From: Bacteroidales bacterium
GTDB taxonomy: Bacteria > Bacteroidota > Bacteroidia > Bacteroidales > UBA932
Length of the DNA stretch: 64,000 nt
NCBI GenBank assembly: GCA_024401825.1
Contig: JAKSKF010000004.1
Coordinates: forward strand, 1 to 64,000
Reading direction: 5' to 3'
The notes under the pieces are model-generated. The model saw only the letters and a program-made list of their open reading frames with translations, searched no databases and was not told the origin of the DNA. Positions 1 to 8,819 of this stretch are shown here, one piece after another. A program made the position numbers and the translations under genes. The first letter of the stretch is position 1. Every line of letters starts with the position of its first letter.

Positions 1-905
1 CTCAAACGGAGTTTGCTACTATCAGCAAAGAAAATGTCCTCTGGATAGATCTCCTCGAGCCGAGCGGAGATGAGAAGAGGATGATAGAGGCGTACCTGGG
101 GACGCAAATCCAAACCAAGGCGGAGGCCGAGGAAATCGAAAGTTCATCAAGGTTCAGCGAAGAAGGCAACATAATCTTCGCCAACACGCATTTCCTGTCT
201 CCGGCCGACGACGAGATGCTTATGGACCCCGTGTCCTTCATAATCTGCGGAGGCATCCTCACCACCCTGAGAGAGATTCCCCTCCGTTCGTTCAACACTC
301 TTCAGAACAAGATGCAGGCGCGCCCGGAACTGTACGGCGACGGATGGCGCGTGTTCGCTGACATTATGGACAAGAGGGTTGACCTCGATGCGGACATTGT
401 GGAGCTCATTTCCAAGGACGTGAGCCAGTTCAGCAAGAGAATCAACCAGCAGGAGGACATCAACGAAGAGTTCCTCCTTGACATCAACCAGTTGCAGGAG
501 AATGCCATGTTCGTGCGGGAGAACGTGGTGGACAAGCAGAGGCTCATCTCCAACATCCTCAAGAGCAAGGTCTGCCCGAAGGATGCGGAACTTCGCGAAG
601 ACCTGACCATCATCCTGCAGGACATAGCCTCGCTCATCAACCATACCAACTTCGCGTTCGAAAGGCTGGAGTATCTTCAGGAAACCGTAGTCGGCATCAT
701 CAATCTTGACCAGAACAGGATAATGAAGATTTTCACCCTCATCAGCGTCCTCCTTATGCCCGCCACCCTGGTGGCCAGTTTCTACGGCATGAACGTGAGC
801 ATGCCTTTCGATTCCAAGCCCTGGGCCTGGATTGCCATAAGCGGTTTCATGCTCCTCATCGTGGGCGCAGCCTGGTTCATCTTCAAAAAGAAAAAAATGC
901 TTTGA
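1..905 (+). CDS. corA: CorA-family Mg2+/divalent cation transporter, 5' end outside window
   Basis: Membrane channel-type transporter for Mg2+ (also Co2+/Ni2+) in the inner membrane. About 300 residues are visible. The reading frame is open from the first bases of the window (frame set by position 3), so the true start lies upstream; the internal ATG at 81 is not the start because the residues before it (WIDLLEPSGDEKRMIE) are typical of the CorA cytoplasmic domain. A long helical cytoplasmic part is followed by two membrane segments at the C-terminus. The first ends in the CorA signature YGMN (GMN at visible residues 262-264), followed by a short periplasmic loop and a basic KKKK tail. The stop is 1 bp before the next ATG, so the two genes are probably co-transcribed. 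The family call is certain; the metal preference is not. Confidence 0.95.
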   Translation, partial: QTEFATISKENVLWIDLLEPSGDEKRMIEAYLGTQIQTKAEAEEIESSSRFSEEGNIIFANTHFLSPADDEMLMDPVSFIICGGILTTLREIPLRSFNTLQNKMQARPELYGDGWRVFADIMDKRVDLDADIVELISKDVSQFSKRINQQEDINEEFLLDINQLQENAMFVRENVVDKQRLISNILKSKVCPKDAELREDLTIILQDIASLINHTNFAFERLEYLQETVVGIINLDQNRIMKIFTLISVLLMPATLVASFYGMNVSMPFDSKPWAWIAISGFMLLIVGAAWFIFKKKKML

Positions 906-906
906 T

Positions 907-1734
907 ATGGAAGCCACACTCATAAACCTGAACGATTACGTCCACGTCGGCGAAGGATTCAACGGTGAAAGTTACTACCATAGGACCGACCCGTCCATAA
1001 TGCTGAAACTTTACAATGCTTCAGCATCCAAGGAAATGATTGTCAACGAATTGTCATTCTCACGCAAGGTTTTCCGGCTCGGCATACCCACCCCAAAGCC
1101 GGGTGAGTTCGTGACGGACGGAAAAGGACGCTACGGAATACGGTTCGAAAGAATCCTGGACAAGATTTCATTCTCACGCGCCGCGGGCGAAGAGCCGGAA
1201 CGCTGCGAGGAATATGCCCGGAGGTTTGCAAAGCTGTGCAAGAGACTTCACTCAATACACGTGGACACCACGCAGTTCGCCAGTGTCAAGCAGGCGGACC
1301 TGAACGCCCTGACGTCAAATCCGTTTTTCACGGAGGACGAGAAGAAAAGAGTGGTCAGGTTCATAGAAAACGCTCCCGACGCCGAGACGGCGGTTCACGG
1401 CGACCTTCAGTACAGCAACGCCATAATGTCACCCCGGGGAGACTTCTTCATAGACCTGGGGAACTTCTGTTACGGTCATCCCTATTTCGACCTCGGACAG
1501 GTGATGCTTTGCTGCTGCATTTCTCCCGACGAGTTCATCCGCGAGAACTTCCATATGGAGCCTGAAACGGCAAAACTCTTCTGGGCCTTCTTTGCGGACG
1601 AATACTTCGGCAAAGGAATTCCCCTCAAGGAGATAAACGAACTCATCAGCCCCTACTCGGGACTGATGAGCATTCTGATTGACAACTGCTGCAACTGCAG
1701 GATGGAGGTGTTCCACGCCTATCTTCCAAAGTAA
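907..1734 (+). CDS. Aminoglycoside phosphotransferase-like (protein-kinase-fold) protein
   Basis: A 275-residue kinase-fold protein. It shows a glycine-rich loop (GEGFNGESY, 16-24), a candidate ATP-binding lysine (K34), a catalytic HGDLQYSN block (HGD 164-166) and a metal-binding DLG (183-185) in place of DFG. This is the layout of the APH/choline-kinase group, and it resembles the small-molecule kinase-like family often annotated as TIGR02172. The substrate cannot be inferred. The C-terminus is cysteine-rich (DNCCNCRME). It follows corA by 1 bp, so a shared transcript is likely, but no functional link to Mg2+ transport is evident. Confidence 0.75.
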   Translation: MEATLINLNDYVHVGEGFNGESYYHRTDPSIMLKLYNASASKEMIVNELSFSRKVFRLGIPTPKPGEFVTDGKGRYGIRFERILDKISFSRAAGEEPERCEEYARRFAKLCKRLHSIHVDTTQFASVKQADLNALTSNPFFTEDEKKRVVRFIENAPDAETAVHGDLQYSNAIMSPRGDFFIDLGNFCYGHPYFDLGQVMLCCCISPDEFIRENFHMEPETAKLFWAFFADEYFGKGIPLKEINELISPYSGLMSILIDNCCNCRMEVFHAYLPK

Positions 1735-1767
1735 CGGCGGGGCTCCGTCCTGCGCACGGCGCGTATT

Positions 1768-2769
1768 TTACTGAGCCTTGCCGTCTGAGCCGAGAACGTT
1801 CACAATCTTGTGCTTGTAAAGTTCCGTCATAAGGTCACGGGCGGGACCGCAGTACTTGCGGGGGTCGAATTCACCGGGCTTCTCAGCGAACACCTTGCGG
1901 ACTGCAGCCGTGAATGCGAGGCGTGAGTCTGAATCAATGTTGATTTTGCAGACTGCGCTCTTGGAAGCTTCGCGAAGCTGTTCCTCGGGAATACCCACAG
2001 CATCGGGAAGTTTTCCACCGTTGGCGTTGATGATGTCCACATAATCCTGGGGCACTGATGAAGAGCCGTGGAGGACGATGGGGAATCCGGGAAGTTTCTT
2101 CTCTATTTCGTGAAGGACGTCGAAAGCCAGCGGAGGAGGTACCAGACGGCCGGTCTTGGGGTCACGGGTGCACTGTTCGGGCTTGAACTTGTAGGCTCCG
2201 TGGCTTGTTCCGATGGAGATTGCCAGAGAGTCGCATCCGGTACGGGTTGCGAAGTCAATCACCTCCTCGGGCTTGGTGTAGTGGGATTCTTCAGCGGCCA
2301 CCTCGTCCTCGACTCCGGCGAGCACACCGAGCTCAGCCTCCACCGTAACGTCGAACTGATGGGCATATTCCACAACCTTCTTGGTCAGGGCGATGTTCTC
2401 CTCATAAGGGAGAGCGGAGCCGTCTATCATCACTGAAGAAAAGCCGAAGTCCACGCAACTCTTGCAGAGTTCGTAGCTGTCACCGTGGTCCAGATGGAGA
2501 CAAATCTGAGGCTTCTCCCATCCGAGTTCCTTCGCATATTCCACGGCGCCCTGGGCCATATAGCGGAGAAGAGTCTGGTTCGCATAGTTCCTGGCTCCCT
2601 TGCTGACCTGCAGAATCACAGGCGACTTGGTTTCCGCAGAAGCCTTTATGATGGCCTGCAGCTGCTCCATATTGTTGAAGTTGAATGCGGGGATGGCATA
2701 ACCTCCCGCCACCGCCTTGGCGAACATTTCACGTGTGTTCACAAGGCCTAATTCCTTGAATGATACCAT
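1768..2769 (-). CDS. fba: Class II fructose-1,6-bisphosphate aldolase
   Basis: Cleaves fructose 1,6-bisphosphate to dihydroxyacetone phosphate and glyceraldehyde 3-phosphate, a zinc-dependent step of glycolysis and gluconeogenesis in the cytosol. 333 residues. Seen: HLDHGDS at about 92-98 with a zinc-ligand histidine, VTVEAELG (142-149) with an acidic ligand region, GTSHGAYK and HGSSSVP phosphate/zinc-binding segments. These are hallmarks of class II, with no Schiff-base class I signature. It is transcribed alone, divergently from gmk, and its promoter (2821-2828) lies back to back with that of gmk. Confidence 0.96.
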   Translation of the reverse strand: MVSFKELGLVNTREMFAKAVAGGYAIPAFNFNNMEQLQAIIKASAETKSPVILQVSKGARNYANQTLLRYMAQGAVEYAKELGWEKPQICLHLDHGDSYELCKSCVDFGFSSVMIDGSALPYEENIALTKKVVEYAHQFDVTVEAELGVLAGVEDEVAAEESHYTKPEEVIDFATRTGCDSLAISIGTSHGAYKFKPEQCTRDPKTGRLVPPPLAFDVLHEIEKKLPGFPIVLHGSSSVPQDYVDIINANGGKLPDAVGIPEEQLREASKSAVCKINIDSDSRLAFTAAVRKVFAEKPGEFDPRKYCGPARDLMTELYKHKIVNVLGSDGKAQ

Positions 2770-2820
2770 AGTAGTTTATTGATGATTTATAAGTGACTGT
2801 CAATATTTCCGTTAATCATA

Positions 2821-2828
2821 CAAATATA
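2821..2828 (-). promoter_or_regulatory. Bacteroidota -7 box for fba
   Basis: On the minus strand the bases read TATATTTG, matching TAnnTTTG. A TTG (minus strand, 2848-2850) sits 19 bp upstream, the usual -33 spacing. The predicted leader to the ATG at 2769 is about 45 nt. It lies 2 bp from the oppositely oriented gmk box. Confidence 0.7.
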
Positions 2829-2830
2829 AC

Positions 2831-2838
2831 TATATTTG
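2831..2838 (+). promoter_or_regulatory. Bacteroidota -7 box for gmk
   Basis: TATATTTG, 16 nt before the gmk ATG at 2855, giving a very short leader. No clear TTG at the -33 position. It overlaps the promoter region of fba on the other strand. Confidence 0.6.
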
Positions 2839-2854
2839 CACAACTATCAATGCC

Positions 2855-3427
2855 ATGAGCAACAAAACCATCATATTTTCAGCGCCCTCAGGCTCCGGAA
2901 AAAGCACTGTCGTCCAGCATCTGCTGGGCCTGCACCCGGAATTCGAATTTTCCATATCGGCCACTTCAAGGGCGCCCAGGGGAACGGAGAAGGACGGAGT
3001 TGAATATTATTTCATAGAAGCCGGGGAATTCCGGAAACTGATTGCCGGGGATGCCTTCGTGGAGTACGAGGAAGTCTATCGTGACCGGTTCTACGGCACC
3101 CTGAAGAAGGAAGTGGAAAGAATCTGGGCCAAGGGCAACGTGATAGTGTTCGACGTTGACGTCAAGGGAGGAGTCAATCTCAAGAAATATTTCGGAGACT
3201 GGGCCCTGTCCGTGCTGATAGTCCCACCGTCAACCCGGATTCTGGAGCAGAGGCTGCGAGGCAGGGGAACCGACGGGGAGGAAGCCATCCGCGAGCGTCT
3301 GGAAAAGGCGGGATGGGAGCTGGACTTCGCCCGCGGGAAGTTCGACGTGGAGATTGTCAATGACGTACTTGAAGACACTTTCCGCAAGGCGGAAAGGATT
3401 ATCGACGACTTCCTTTCCAAACCGTAA
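2855..3427 (+). CDS. gmk: Guanylate kinase
   Basis: Phosphorylates GMP to GDP with ATP, in purine nucleotide synthesis and salvage. 190 residues, the usual length. Seen: the P-loop APSGSGKST (10-18), the GMP-binding stretch SATSRAPRGTEKDGVEYYFI, and the later arginine-rich lid RLRGRGTDGEEAIRERL. It is 18 bp upstream of nadD on the same strand, a gmk-nadD pair common in Bacteroidales. Confidence 0.96.
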   Translation: MSNKTIIFSAPSGSGKSTVVQHLLGLHPEFEFSISATSRAPRGTEKDGVEYYFIEAGEFRKLIAGDAFVEYEEVYRDRFYGTLKKEVERIWAKGNVIVFDVDVKGGVNLKKYFGDWALSVLIVPPSTRILEQRLRGRGTDGEEAIRERLEKAGWELDFARGKFDVEIVNDVLEDTFRKAERIIDDFLSKP

Positions 3428-3445
3428 CCCGTACAGGAACACAAT

Positions 3446-4084
3446 ATGAAGATTGCGGTATATTCAGGTTCATTCGACCCTCTCCACATAGGCCACAAGG
3501 CCATTATGGAGTATCTCACCAATGAAAAGGGCTTTGACTGGGTGTACCTTGTCATTTCTCCGCAGAACCCGTTCAAGACGGAGGGAAAGGCCCTCAATGC
3601 GCTGGAGCGTTACCGTGCCGCCATAGACGCAGTGCGACGCCATCCGGAACTGCACGTATGGGTGGACAACATAGAACTGGAGATGCCCGCTCCGCACTAC
3701 ACCATCAAGACACTGGATGCCCTCAAACGGCGCGAGCCGGACAACGAATTCACTCTTGTGATAGGCGCCGACAACCTCCAGAACATCGGCAAGTGGCGTG
3801 ACGCGCCCAGAATTCTCAGCGAATACGGCATAGCGGTCTATCCCAGGAAAGGGACGGACATAGGCCTCCTGCGCCGGGAACTGATGGAAGAATGCCTGAA
3901 ATTCCCCACACCCTACGTCCTGGACGAGTCCGACGTGCACTCCCACCCCGGAACCGTGAGTTTCGAAGATTCCGCCGGACTGTACAACATCCAAATCATA
4001 GAAGCCCCCGTCATCGACATATCATCAACAAAAATCCGCGAAGCCGAAGCCCGCGGAATAGATATGTCCGAATGGAGGATGTAA
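3446..4084 (+). CDS. nadD: Nicotinate-nucleotide adenylyltransferase
   Basis: Transfers AMP from ATP to nicotinate mononucleotide, the penultimate step of NAD synthesis. 212 residues. Seen: the nucleotidyltransferase motif GSFDPLHIGH (8-17) and the second motif ISSTKIREA starting near residue 192, both diagnostic of the NadD/CoaD superfamily. The IGADNLQNIGKWRD segment matches NadD rather than CoaD. It is second in the gmk operon; its stop is 3 bp from the convergent dnaK stop. Confidence 0.93.
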   Translation: MKIAVYSGSFDPLHIGHKAIMEYLTNEKGFDWVYLVISPQNPFKTEGKALNALERYRAAIDAVRRHPELHVWVDNIELEMPAPHYTIKTLDALKRREPDNEFTLVIGADNLQNIGKWRDAPRILSEYGIAVYPRKGTDIGLLRRELMEECLKFPTPYVLDESDVHSHPGTVSFEDSAGLYNIQIIEAPVIDISSTKIREAEARGIDMSEWRM

Positions 4085-4087
4085 AGC

Positions 4088-5986
4088 CTACTGCTCGTCG
4101 GGACCCGGATTTCCGTAGTCCGGCTGAGGACCTGCCTGCTGGCCTGAATCCGCCCCGTCCTGAGGGTTGCCCTGCGCGGCCTGTGTAGCCTTGTACATTT
4201 CCTCTGATGCCGCGTGCCAGGCCGTCTCGAGTTCGGAACTGTATTTCTCTATGTCAGAGTAGTTCCTGGCCTCCACAGCCTTCTTCAGTTCAGCGCAGGC
4301 GGACTCTATCGGAGCCTTCTTGTCTGCGGGGAGTTTGTCGCCGTACTCCTTCAGGTTCTTCTCCGTCTGGAACACCATCGCATCGGCGTTGTTCACCTTG
4401 TCGACACGGGCTTTCTCCTCCGCATCGGCGGCCTCGTTGGCCTTGGCCTCATCCCTCATCCTCTGGATTTCCTCGTCTGACAGACCGCTGGAAGCCTCGA
4501 TTCTGATGTGCTGCTCCTTGCCTGTAGACTTGTCCTTCGCAGAAACGCTCAGGATGCCGTTCGTATCGATGTCGAAGCTGACCTCAATCTGAGGTATTCC
4601 GCGGGGAGCGGGGGCTATTCCGTCCAGATGGAACACGCCTATCTGCTTGTTGTCCTTCGCCATAGGGCGCTCACCCTGAAGCACGCGGATTTCAACTGAA
4701 GGCTGGTTGTCTGCGGCGGTGGAGAACACCTGTTCCTTGTGTACGGGGATGGTGGTGTTGCTCTCTATGAGTTTGGTCATCACTCCGCCGAGGGTTTCGA
4801 TACCAAGGCTGAGAGGAGTAACGTCAAGCAGAAGCTCGTCCTTCACGTCACCCGCGAGCACACCTCCCTGGATTGCGGCGCCTATCGCCACCACTTCGTC
4901 GGGGTTCACGCTCTTGTTGGGCTCTTTTCCGAAGAACTCCTTCACCATTTCCTGTATCTTGGGAATACGGGTGGAACCGCCCACCAGCAGAACCTCGTCA
5001 ATCTGGCCCGCGGAAAGTTTCGCGTCGGCGAGCGCCTTGCGGCAGGGCTCTATGCTGCGGCGGAACAGAGAGTCGCAGAGACTCTCGAACTTGGCGCGGC
5101 TGAGGCTCTTAACAAGATGCTTGGGCACACCGGCCACCGCGGTTATGTAAGGAAGGTTGATTTCCGTAGTGCTGTTGTTGGAGAGTTCAATCTTGGCCTT
5201 CTCGGCAGCCTCCTTGAGCCTCTGCAGGGCCATAGGGTCCTTCTTGAGGTCCATTCCTTCGTTTTCGGAGGCGAATTCTGACGCGAGCCAGTCTATGATT
5301 GCCTGGTCGAAGTCGTCTCCTCCCAGATGAGTGTCTCCGTTGGTTGACTTGACCTCGAACACTCCGTCTCCAAGTTCGAGGATTGAGATGTCGAAGGTAC
5401 CTCCGCCGAGGTCATAGACAGCCACCTTCATATTCTTGTTCTTCTTGTCAAGACCATACGCAAGCGCCGCCGCGGTGGGCTCGTTGATGATTCGCTTGAC
5501 GTCCAGACCTGCAATCTTGCCGGCTTCCTTGGTTGCCTGACGCTGAGAATCGGAGAAATATGCGGGCACTGTGATGACAGCTTCCGTAACATCCTGACGC
5601 AGATAATCTTCCGCAATTTTCTTCATTTTCTGAAGAATGATGGCGGAAATCTCCTGAGGGGTGTAGAGTCTGCCGTCGATGTCAACCCTGGGGGTGTTGT
5701 TGGCGCCCTTGGTCACCTGATAGGGAACGCGTGACACCTCAGTGCTCACGCGGTCATAAGTCTCGCCCATAAATGTCTTTATGGAGAAGATGGTGTTCTT
5801 AGGATTGGTGATGGCCTGGCGCTTTGCGGCGTTTCCCACCTTGCGCTCTCCGCCATCGGTGAATGCAACTACTGAAGGAGTCGTGCGGGCGCCCTCATCG
5901 TTGATGATGACGACCGGCTGGTTTCCTTCCATTACGGATACACAAGAATTTGTTGTTCCGAGGTCAATTCCAATGATTTTTCCCAT
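4088..5986 (-). CDS. dnaK: Chaperone DnaK (Hsp70)
   Basis: ATP-dependent Hsp70 chaperone of the cytosol, working with DnaJ and GrpE (neither in this window). 632 residues from the ATG at 5986. The open frame extends upstream to 6163, but that extension overlaps the neighbouring gene's promoter, and the canonical start [15 protein letters not shown] follows this ATG directly. Seen: the nucleotide-binding domain with [13 protein letters not shown], the linker region [14 protein letters not shown], a substrate domain, and a Q/G/P-rich tail. It is encoded alone. A sigma-54-like element upstream (6031-6046) is noted separately. Confidence 0.97.
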   Translation of the reverse strand: MGKIIGIDLGTTNSCVSVMEGNQPVVIINDEGARTTPSVVAFTDGGERKVGNAAKRQAITNPKNTIFSIKTFMGETYDRVSTEVSRVPYQVTKGANNTPRVDIDGRLYTPQEISAIILQKMKKIAEDYLRQDVTEAVITVPAYFSDSQRQATKEAGKIAGLDVKRIINEPTAAALAYGLDKKNKNMKVAVYDLGGGTFDISILELGDGVFEVKSTNGDTHLGGDDFDQAIIDWLASEFASENEGMDLKKDPMALQRLKEAAEKAKIELSNNSTTEINLPYITAVAGVPKHLVKSLSRAKFESLCDSLFRRSIEPCRKALADAKLSAGQIDEVLLVGGSTRIPKIQEMVKEFFGKEPNKSVNPDEVVAIGAAIQGGVLAGDVKDELLLDVTPLSLGIETLGGVMTKLIESNTTIPVHKEQVFSTAADNQPSVEIRVLQGERPMAKDNKQIGVFHLDGIAPAPRGIPQIEVSFDIDTNGILSVSAKDKSTGKEQHIRIEASSGLSDEEIQRMRDEAKANEAADAEEKARVDKVNNADAMVFQTEKNLKEYGDKLPADKKAPIESACAELKKAVEARNYSDIEKYSSELETAWHAASEEMYKATQAAQGNPQDGADSGQQAGPQPDYGNPGPDEQ

Positions 5987-6030
5987 AGTTATATGATTTT
6001 GAATTATTTTTCTTTTCCGGCCTGCTTTTC

Positions 6031-6046
6031 TGCCAATCCTGTGCCA
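6031..6046 (-). promoter_or_regulatory. Sigma-54-like -24/-12 element upstream of dnaK
   Basis: The minus strand reads TGGCACAGGATTGGCA. Compared with the sigma-54 consensus TGGCACG-N4-TTGCA, the -24 GG and -12 GC are present at the right spacing, with one change in the -12 box (TGGC for TTGC). The predicted start near 6020 would leave a leader of about 34 nt before the ATG at 5986. No TAnnTTTG box is visible on this strand in the gap. This is inference from sequence only. Confidence 0.45.
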
Positions 6047-6097
6047 CTGACATTTTGTCAAAACATCCGTTCTCTTGAATATCAGCGCCTCTCTTGC

Positions 6098-6105
6098 TAT
6101 ATTTG
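6098..6105 (+). promoter_or_regulatory. -7 box for the RluA-type synthase gene
   Basis: TATATTTG with TTG at 6075-6077, 20 bp upstream. Only 5 nt separate the box from the ATG at 6111, so the transcript should be leaderless or nearly so. Confidence 0.7.
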
Positions 6106-6110
6106 CGGCA

Positions 6111-6815
6111 ATGGAATACAGAGAACTCACCAAAGCCGAATACACGGACCTTGAAAGCCGCATCCTCTATGAGGACAACCATCTCCTGATAGTCAACAAG
6201 AAGGTGGGCGAAATAACCCAGGGAGACAAGACCGGAGACGAATGTCTGGCCGATTCCTACAAGGCGTTCATCGCCTGCAGGGACGGCAAGCCCGGAAGGG
6301 TGTTTCTGGGAATACCCCACCGCCTTGACCGGCCCGTATGCGGAATCTGCGTGCTGGCCAAGACGAGCAAGGCGCTTCAGCGGCTGTCCGCAATGTTCCG
6401 GGACGGCGAGGTGCACAAGACCTATTGGGCGCTTTGCTGCGCGGCTCCGGCGCAAAAGGAAGGACTGCTTGAAGACAGGATTGACCGGAACGAGAAACTC
6501 AACAAGTCCTTCGTAACGAAGGGCCCGGGCGGCAAGACGGCGAGGCTCGAATACAGGCACGTCGCAGACACTGACCGGTACCATCTTCTGGAGGTCCGGC
6601 TGCTGACAGGCAGGCATCACCAGATAAGATGCCAGCTCAGCCACATAGGATGTCCCATCAAGGGTGACCTCAAATACGGCGCGCCCAGGTCCAATCCGGA
6701 CGGAGGAATCTGCCTGCAGGCCCACAACATAAGCTTCGTCCACCCCGTCAGGAACACTGAGATAGAAGTCAACTGTCCTCCTCCCCAGTCCTGGAAGGGT
6801 CTTCCTGTCCTCTGA
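6111..6815 (+). CDS. RluA-family pseudouridine synthase
   Basis: Isomerises uridine to pseudouridine in rRNA or tRNA. 234 residues. Seen: [14 protein letters not shown] near the N-terminus, the catalytic HRLDR (70-74, Asp73), and the later [11 protein letters not shown] block, all typical of the RluA/RluC/RluD fold. No S4 domain is present, so the exact target is uncertain. The start at 6111 is preferred over an in-frame upstream start at 6075, because that extension would cover the promoter. The last 47 bp overlap the 3' end of the convergent AraC-type gene. Confidence 0.88.
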   Translation: MEYRELTKAEYTDLESRILYEDNHLLIVNKKVGEITQGDKTGDECLADSYKAFIACRDGKPGRVFLGIPHRLDRPVCGICVLAKTSKALQRLSAMFRDGEVHKTYWALCCAAPAQKEGLLEDRIDRNEKLNKSFVTKGPGGKTARLEYRHVADTDRYHLLEVRLLTGRHHQIRCQLSHIGCPIKGDLKYGAPRSNPDGGICLQAHNISFVHPVRNTEIEVNCPPPQSWKGLPVL

Positions 6816-7785
6816 TTCTTGCGAGATACTCGCTCGGCGTCATATGCAGGTTCAGCCTGAACGCCATATTGAATGACACGACCGAATGGAATCCGCACAG
6901 CAGGGCCGTTTCCATTATGAGTCCGGAAGGGTTCTCCTTCATCAGTTTGGTCGCGTACTTTATCCTGTAGTAGTTGATGAACTGTCTGTAGTTCCTGCCG
7001 GAATACACGCTGATTACGTTAGAAATGTAGGACTTGTTGACACCCAGGTCATTGCAGAGGTCTGAGATGTAGTATGTGTCCTTCAGGTACGGACGCTTGT
7101 CGTTCATCAGCGCAAGAAGCCTGTTATAGGTGGAATTCATCCTGGCCTCGTCTTCCGGGCTGTCCGGCAGAGTCATCCGCGTACCGGCATTGACCATTTC
7201 CCGGATGAGTCTTTCCTTTCTGCGGCCCAGGAACATCGTGCGACCGCTTCTGGCCCTCAACCATATCAGGATGAACAGCGACAGACTGAGGCACATAAGT
7301 AACAGGTCTGCCGGCAGGCAGGGGCCCGAACCGTATGAAAGCGCAAGCAAGACCGCAGTGACCATCAGGAAAAGACTATAAAAAAACCTGAAATACTCAT
7401 CGACGGACGTCCATACGGCTTCGGCCTGAAACAGCTGCCGGGTTGACCTGAACTTACGAATAGTCCTGTATATGTAAAAGCCCGCGAGTGTTAATGAAGA
7501 AACCGCCAGAATGGCGACAGAGCAAGAGAGACCGAACTCGCGGGCTGTAAAATACGCGGAAAAGACAGCAGCGAGCGACAAGGCTCCCACCCACTTGCCG
7601 GTAATGAGGTCCTCGGAGCATAAAGGAATCACCGTAAGTACCACAGACCCGCCGAGCAGGGAGGAGCTGAAAAATGAAACTGCCGGCAACACCCCTTCAA
7701 GGAGCCACTCAGCTCCAACCAAAACCAACACCATGACAATTGCCGACAGTCTCATCGCAAGTCGCATCGCTACAAATCTTTTCAT
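6769..7785 (-). CDS. Membrane-anchored AraC-family transcriptional regulator
   Basis: 338 residues. The first ~180 are strongly hydrophobic with about six predicted membrane helices; the last ~110 form an AraC/XylS double helix-turn-helix (ISDLCNDLGVNKSYISNVI, then METALLCGFHSVVSFNMAFRL, then [11 protein letters not shown]). The architecture implies a DNA-binding domain tethered to the inner membrane, perhaps sensing a membrane or periplasmic signal; the ligand is unknown. It follows the YitT genes but has its own -7 box (7806-7813). Its 3' end overlaps the convergent pseudouridine synthase gene by 47 bp. Confidence 0.85.
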   Translation of the reverse strand: MKRFVAMRLAMRLSAIVMVLVLVGAEWLLEGVLPAVSFFSSSLLGGSVVLTVIPLCSEDLITGKWVGALSLAAVFSAYFTAREFGLSCSVAILAVSSLTLAGFYIYRTIRKFRSTRQLFQAEAVWTSVDEYFRFFYSLFLMVTAVLLALSYGSGPCLPADLLLMCLSLSLFILIWLRARSGRTMFLGRRKERLIREMVNAGTRMTLPDSPEDEARMNSTYNRLLALMNDKRPYLKDTYYISDLCNDLGVNKSYISNVISVYSGRNYRQFINYYRIKYATKLMKENPSGLIMETALLCGFHSVVSFNMAFRLNLHMTPSEYLARIRGQEDPSRTGEEDS

Positions 7786-7805
7786 CCTTCAAATCGTTTG
7801 CAGGG

Positions 7806-7813
7806 CAAAGATA
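7806..7813 (-). promoter_or_regulatory. -7 box for the AraC-type regulator
   Basis: The minus strand reads TATCTTTG, 20 nt before the ATG at 7785. No obvious TTG at -33. Confidence 0.5.
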
Positions 7814-7821
7814 GGATGCAG

Positions 7822-7848
7822 ACAGCCCGGGCTTGTAGTCCGGGCTGT
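7822..7848 (-). terminator. GC-rich hairpin between the YitT and AraC-type genes
   Basis: A perfect 9-bp stem (7822-7830 with 7840-7848) and a 9-nt loop, 26 nt after the YitT stop at 7875. The U-run expected of an intrinsic terminator is missing on the minus strand, so it may be a weak or Rho-assisted terminator, or an mRNA 3' end stabiliser. Confidence 0.35.
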
Positions 7849-7874
7849 GGTTTATGTTGAATTGGGGGTTTTCT

Positions 7875-8819
7875 TTATTGCAAATTTTTCTTTCTGCGCT
7901 GTCTGATAGTGTCAAAACCCTTGCCGTACACACCTGAAACAGAAGAAATGGACAGGAACGCATCCGAGTCTATGTTCTTGATGCAACGCAGCAGCTGGGG
8001 CAGGTCTTTCTTCGGAATCAGCACCATCAGCACCTGGGTTCCGCTCCGGGTGTACCAGCCCTGTCCGCTGAGTGCGGTCACTCCCCTGTGGAAATCTTTT
8101 GTGATTGCATCGGCTATCTGCTCATATTTGGACGAGAGGATGAACAGCTGCACCGACTTCTTGGAACCTTCCATCACAAGGTCTATCACGGTGCTCGTTA
8201 TAGTCGTCAGGATTAAACCGTACACTACGGTCACCAGTTTCTCCGTAAAGGGAAGAAGGGTCCCGGACGGAGTGTATGAAGGAAAGAAAAGCGACGATAC
8301 CATAATGATGACGTCGATGGCCAGTATCATACGTCCGGGTGACACTCCCCTGTATTTGTTGACAACCAGGGCTATTATGTCGGTGCCGCCGGAACTGCCG
8401 CCGGAGTTGAAAGTGATGCCTATGCCCGTACCCACGACAATGCCGCCCATTATGGTGCTCATCAGTTTGCCGTTGTCAACGGCTATGCTCTGCGTAAATT
8501 CAGCAGGTATGAGTTCCGGCAGGAGAACAAGCGCGATGGAGTCCAGAAGGATGGCATAGACGGTCTTGGCCCCGAAGTTCTTGCCCAGCGTGGACAGAGC
8601 CAGCACCAGCAGTCCCAGGTTCAGTACAAAGAACACATATCCAATCTTCACGGCGCCGCCCGTGGCGTACTGTACGATGGAGCCGATACCCGTCACTCCT
8701 CCGCCAATCAGGTTGTTGGGCATCAGGAAAACGGTCCAGCCCAACGCGAACATAATGACACCGAAGGTAATGAACAGATATTCCTTGACGAGTGTGAAAA
8801 TTTTTCTTTCAGTTCCCAT
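7875..8819 (-). CDS. YitT family membrane protein (copy 2)
   Basis: 314 residues. An N-terminal YitT membrane domain of about five to six helices (ITFGVIMFALGWTVFLMPNNLIGGGVTG, GGSSGGTDIIALVVNKYRG) is followed by a C-terminal DUF2179 soluble domain (about 225-305; FHRGVTALSGQGWYTRSG). The family's function is not established. Its start overlaps the end of the upstream paralogue by 11 bp, so they are surely co-transcribed and probably arose by tandem duplication. Confidence 0.9.
   Translation of the reverse strand: MGTERKIFTLVKEYLFITFGVIMFALGWTVFLMPNNLIGGGVTGIGSIVQYATGGAVKIGYVFFVLNLGLLVLALSTLGKNFGAKTVYAILLDSIALVLLPELIPAEFTQSIAVDNGKLMSTIMGGIVVGTGIGITFNSGGSSGGTDIIALVVNKYRGVSPGRMILAIDVIIMVSSLFFPSYTPSGTLLPFTEKLVTVVYGLILTTITSTVIDLVMEGSKKSVQLFILSSKYEQIADAITKDFHRGVTALSGQGWYTRSGTQVLMVLIPKKDLPQLLRCIKNIDSDAFLSISSVSGVYGKGFDTIRQRRKKNLQ

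Noticed and set aside
5987..6163. A 59-residue N-terminal extension of DnaK
   Set aside because: It overlaps the RluA-type promoter and start, and DnaK proteins start at [11 protein letters not shown].
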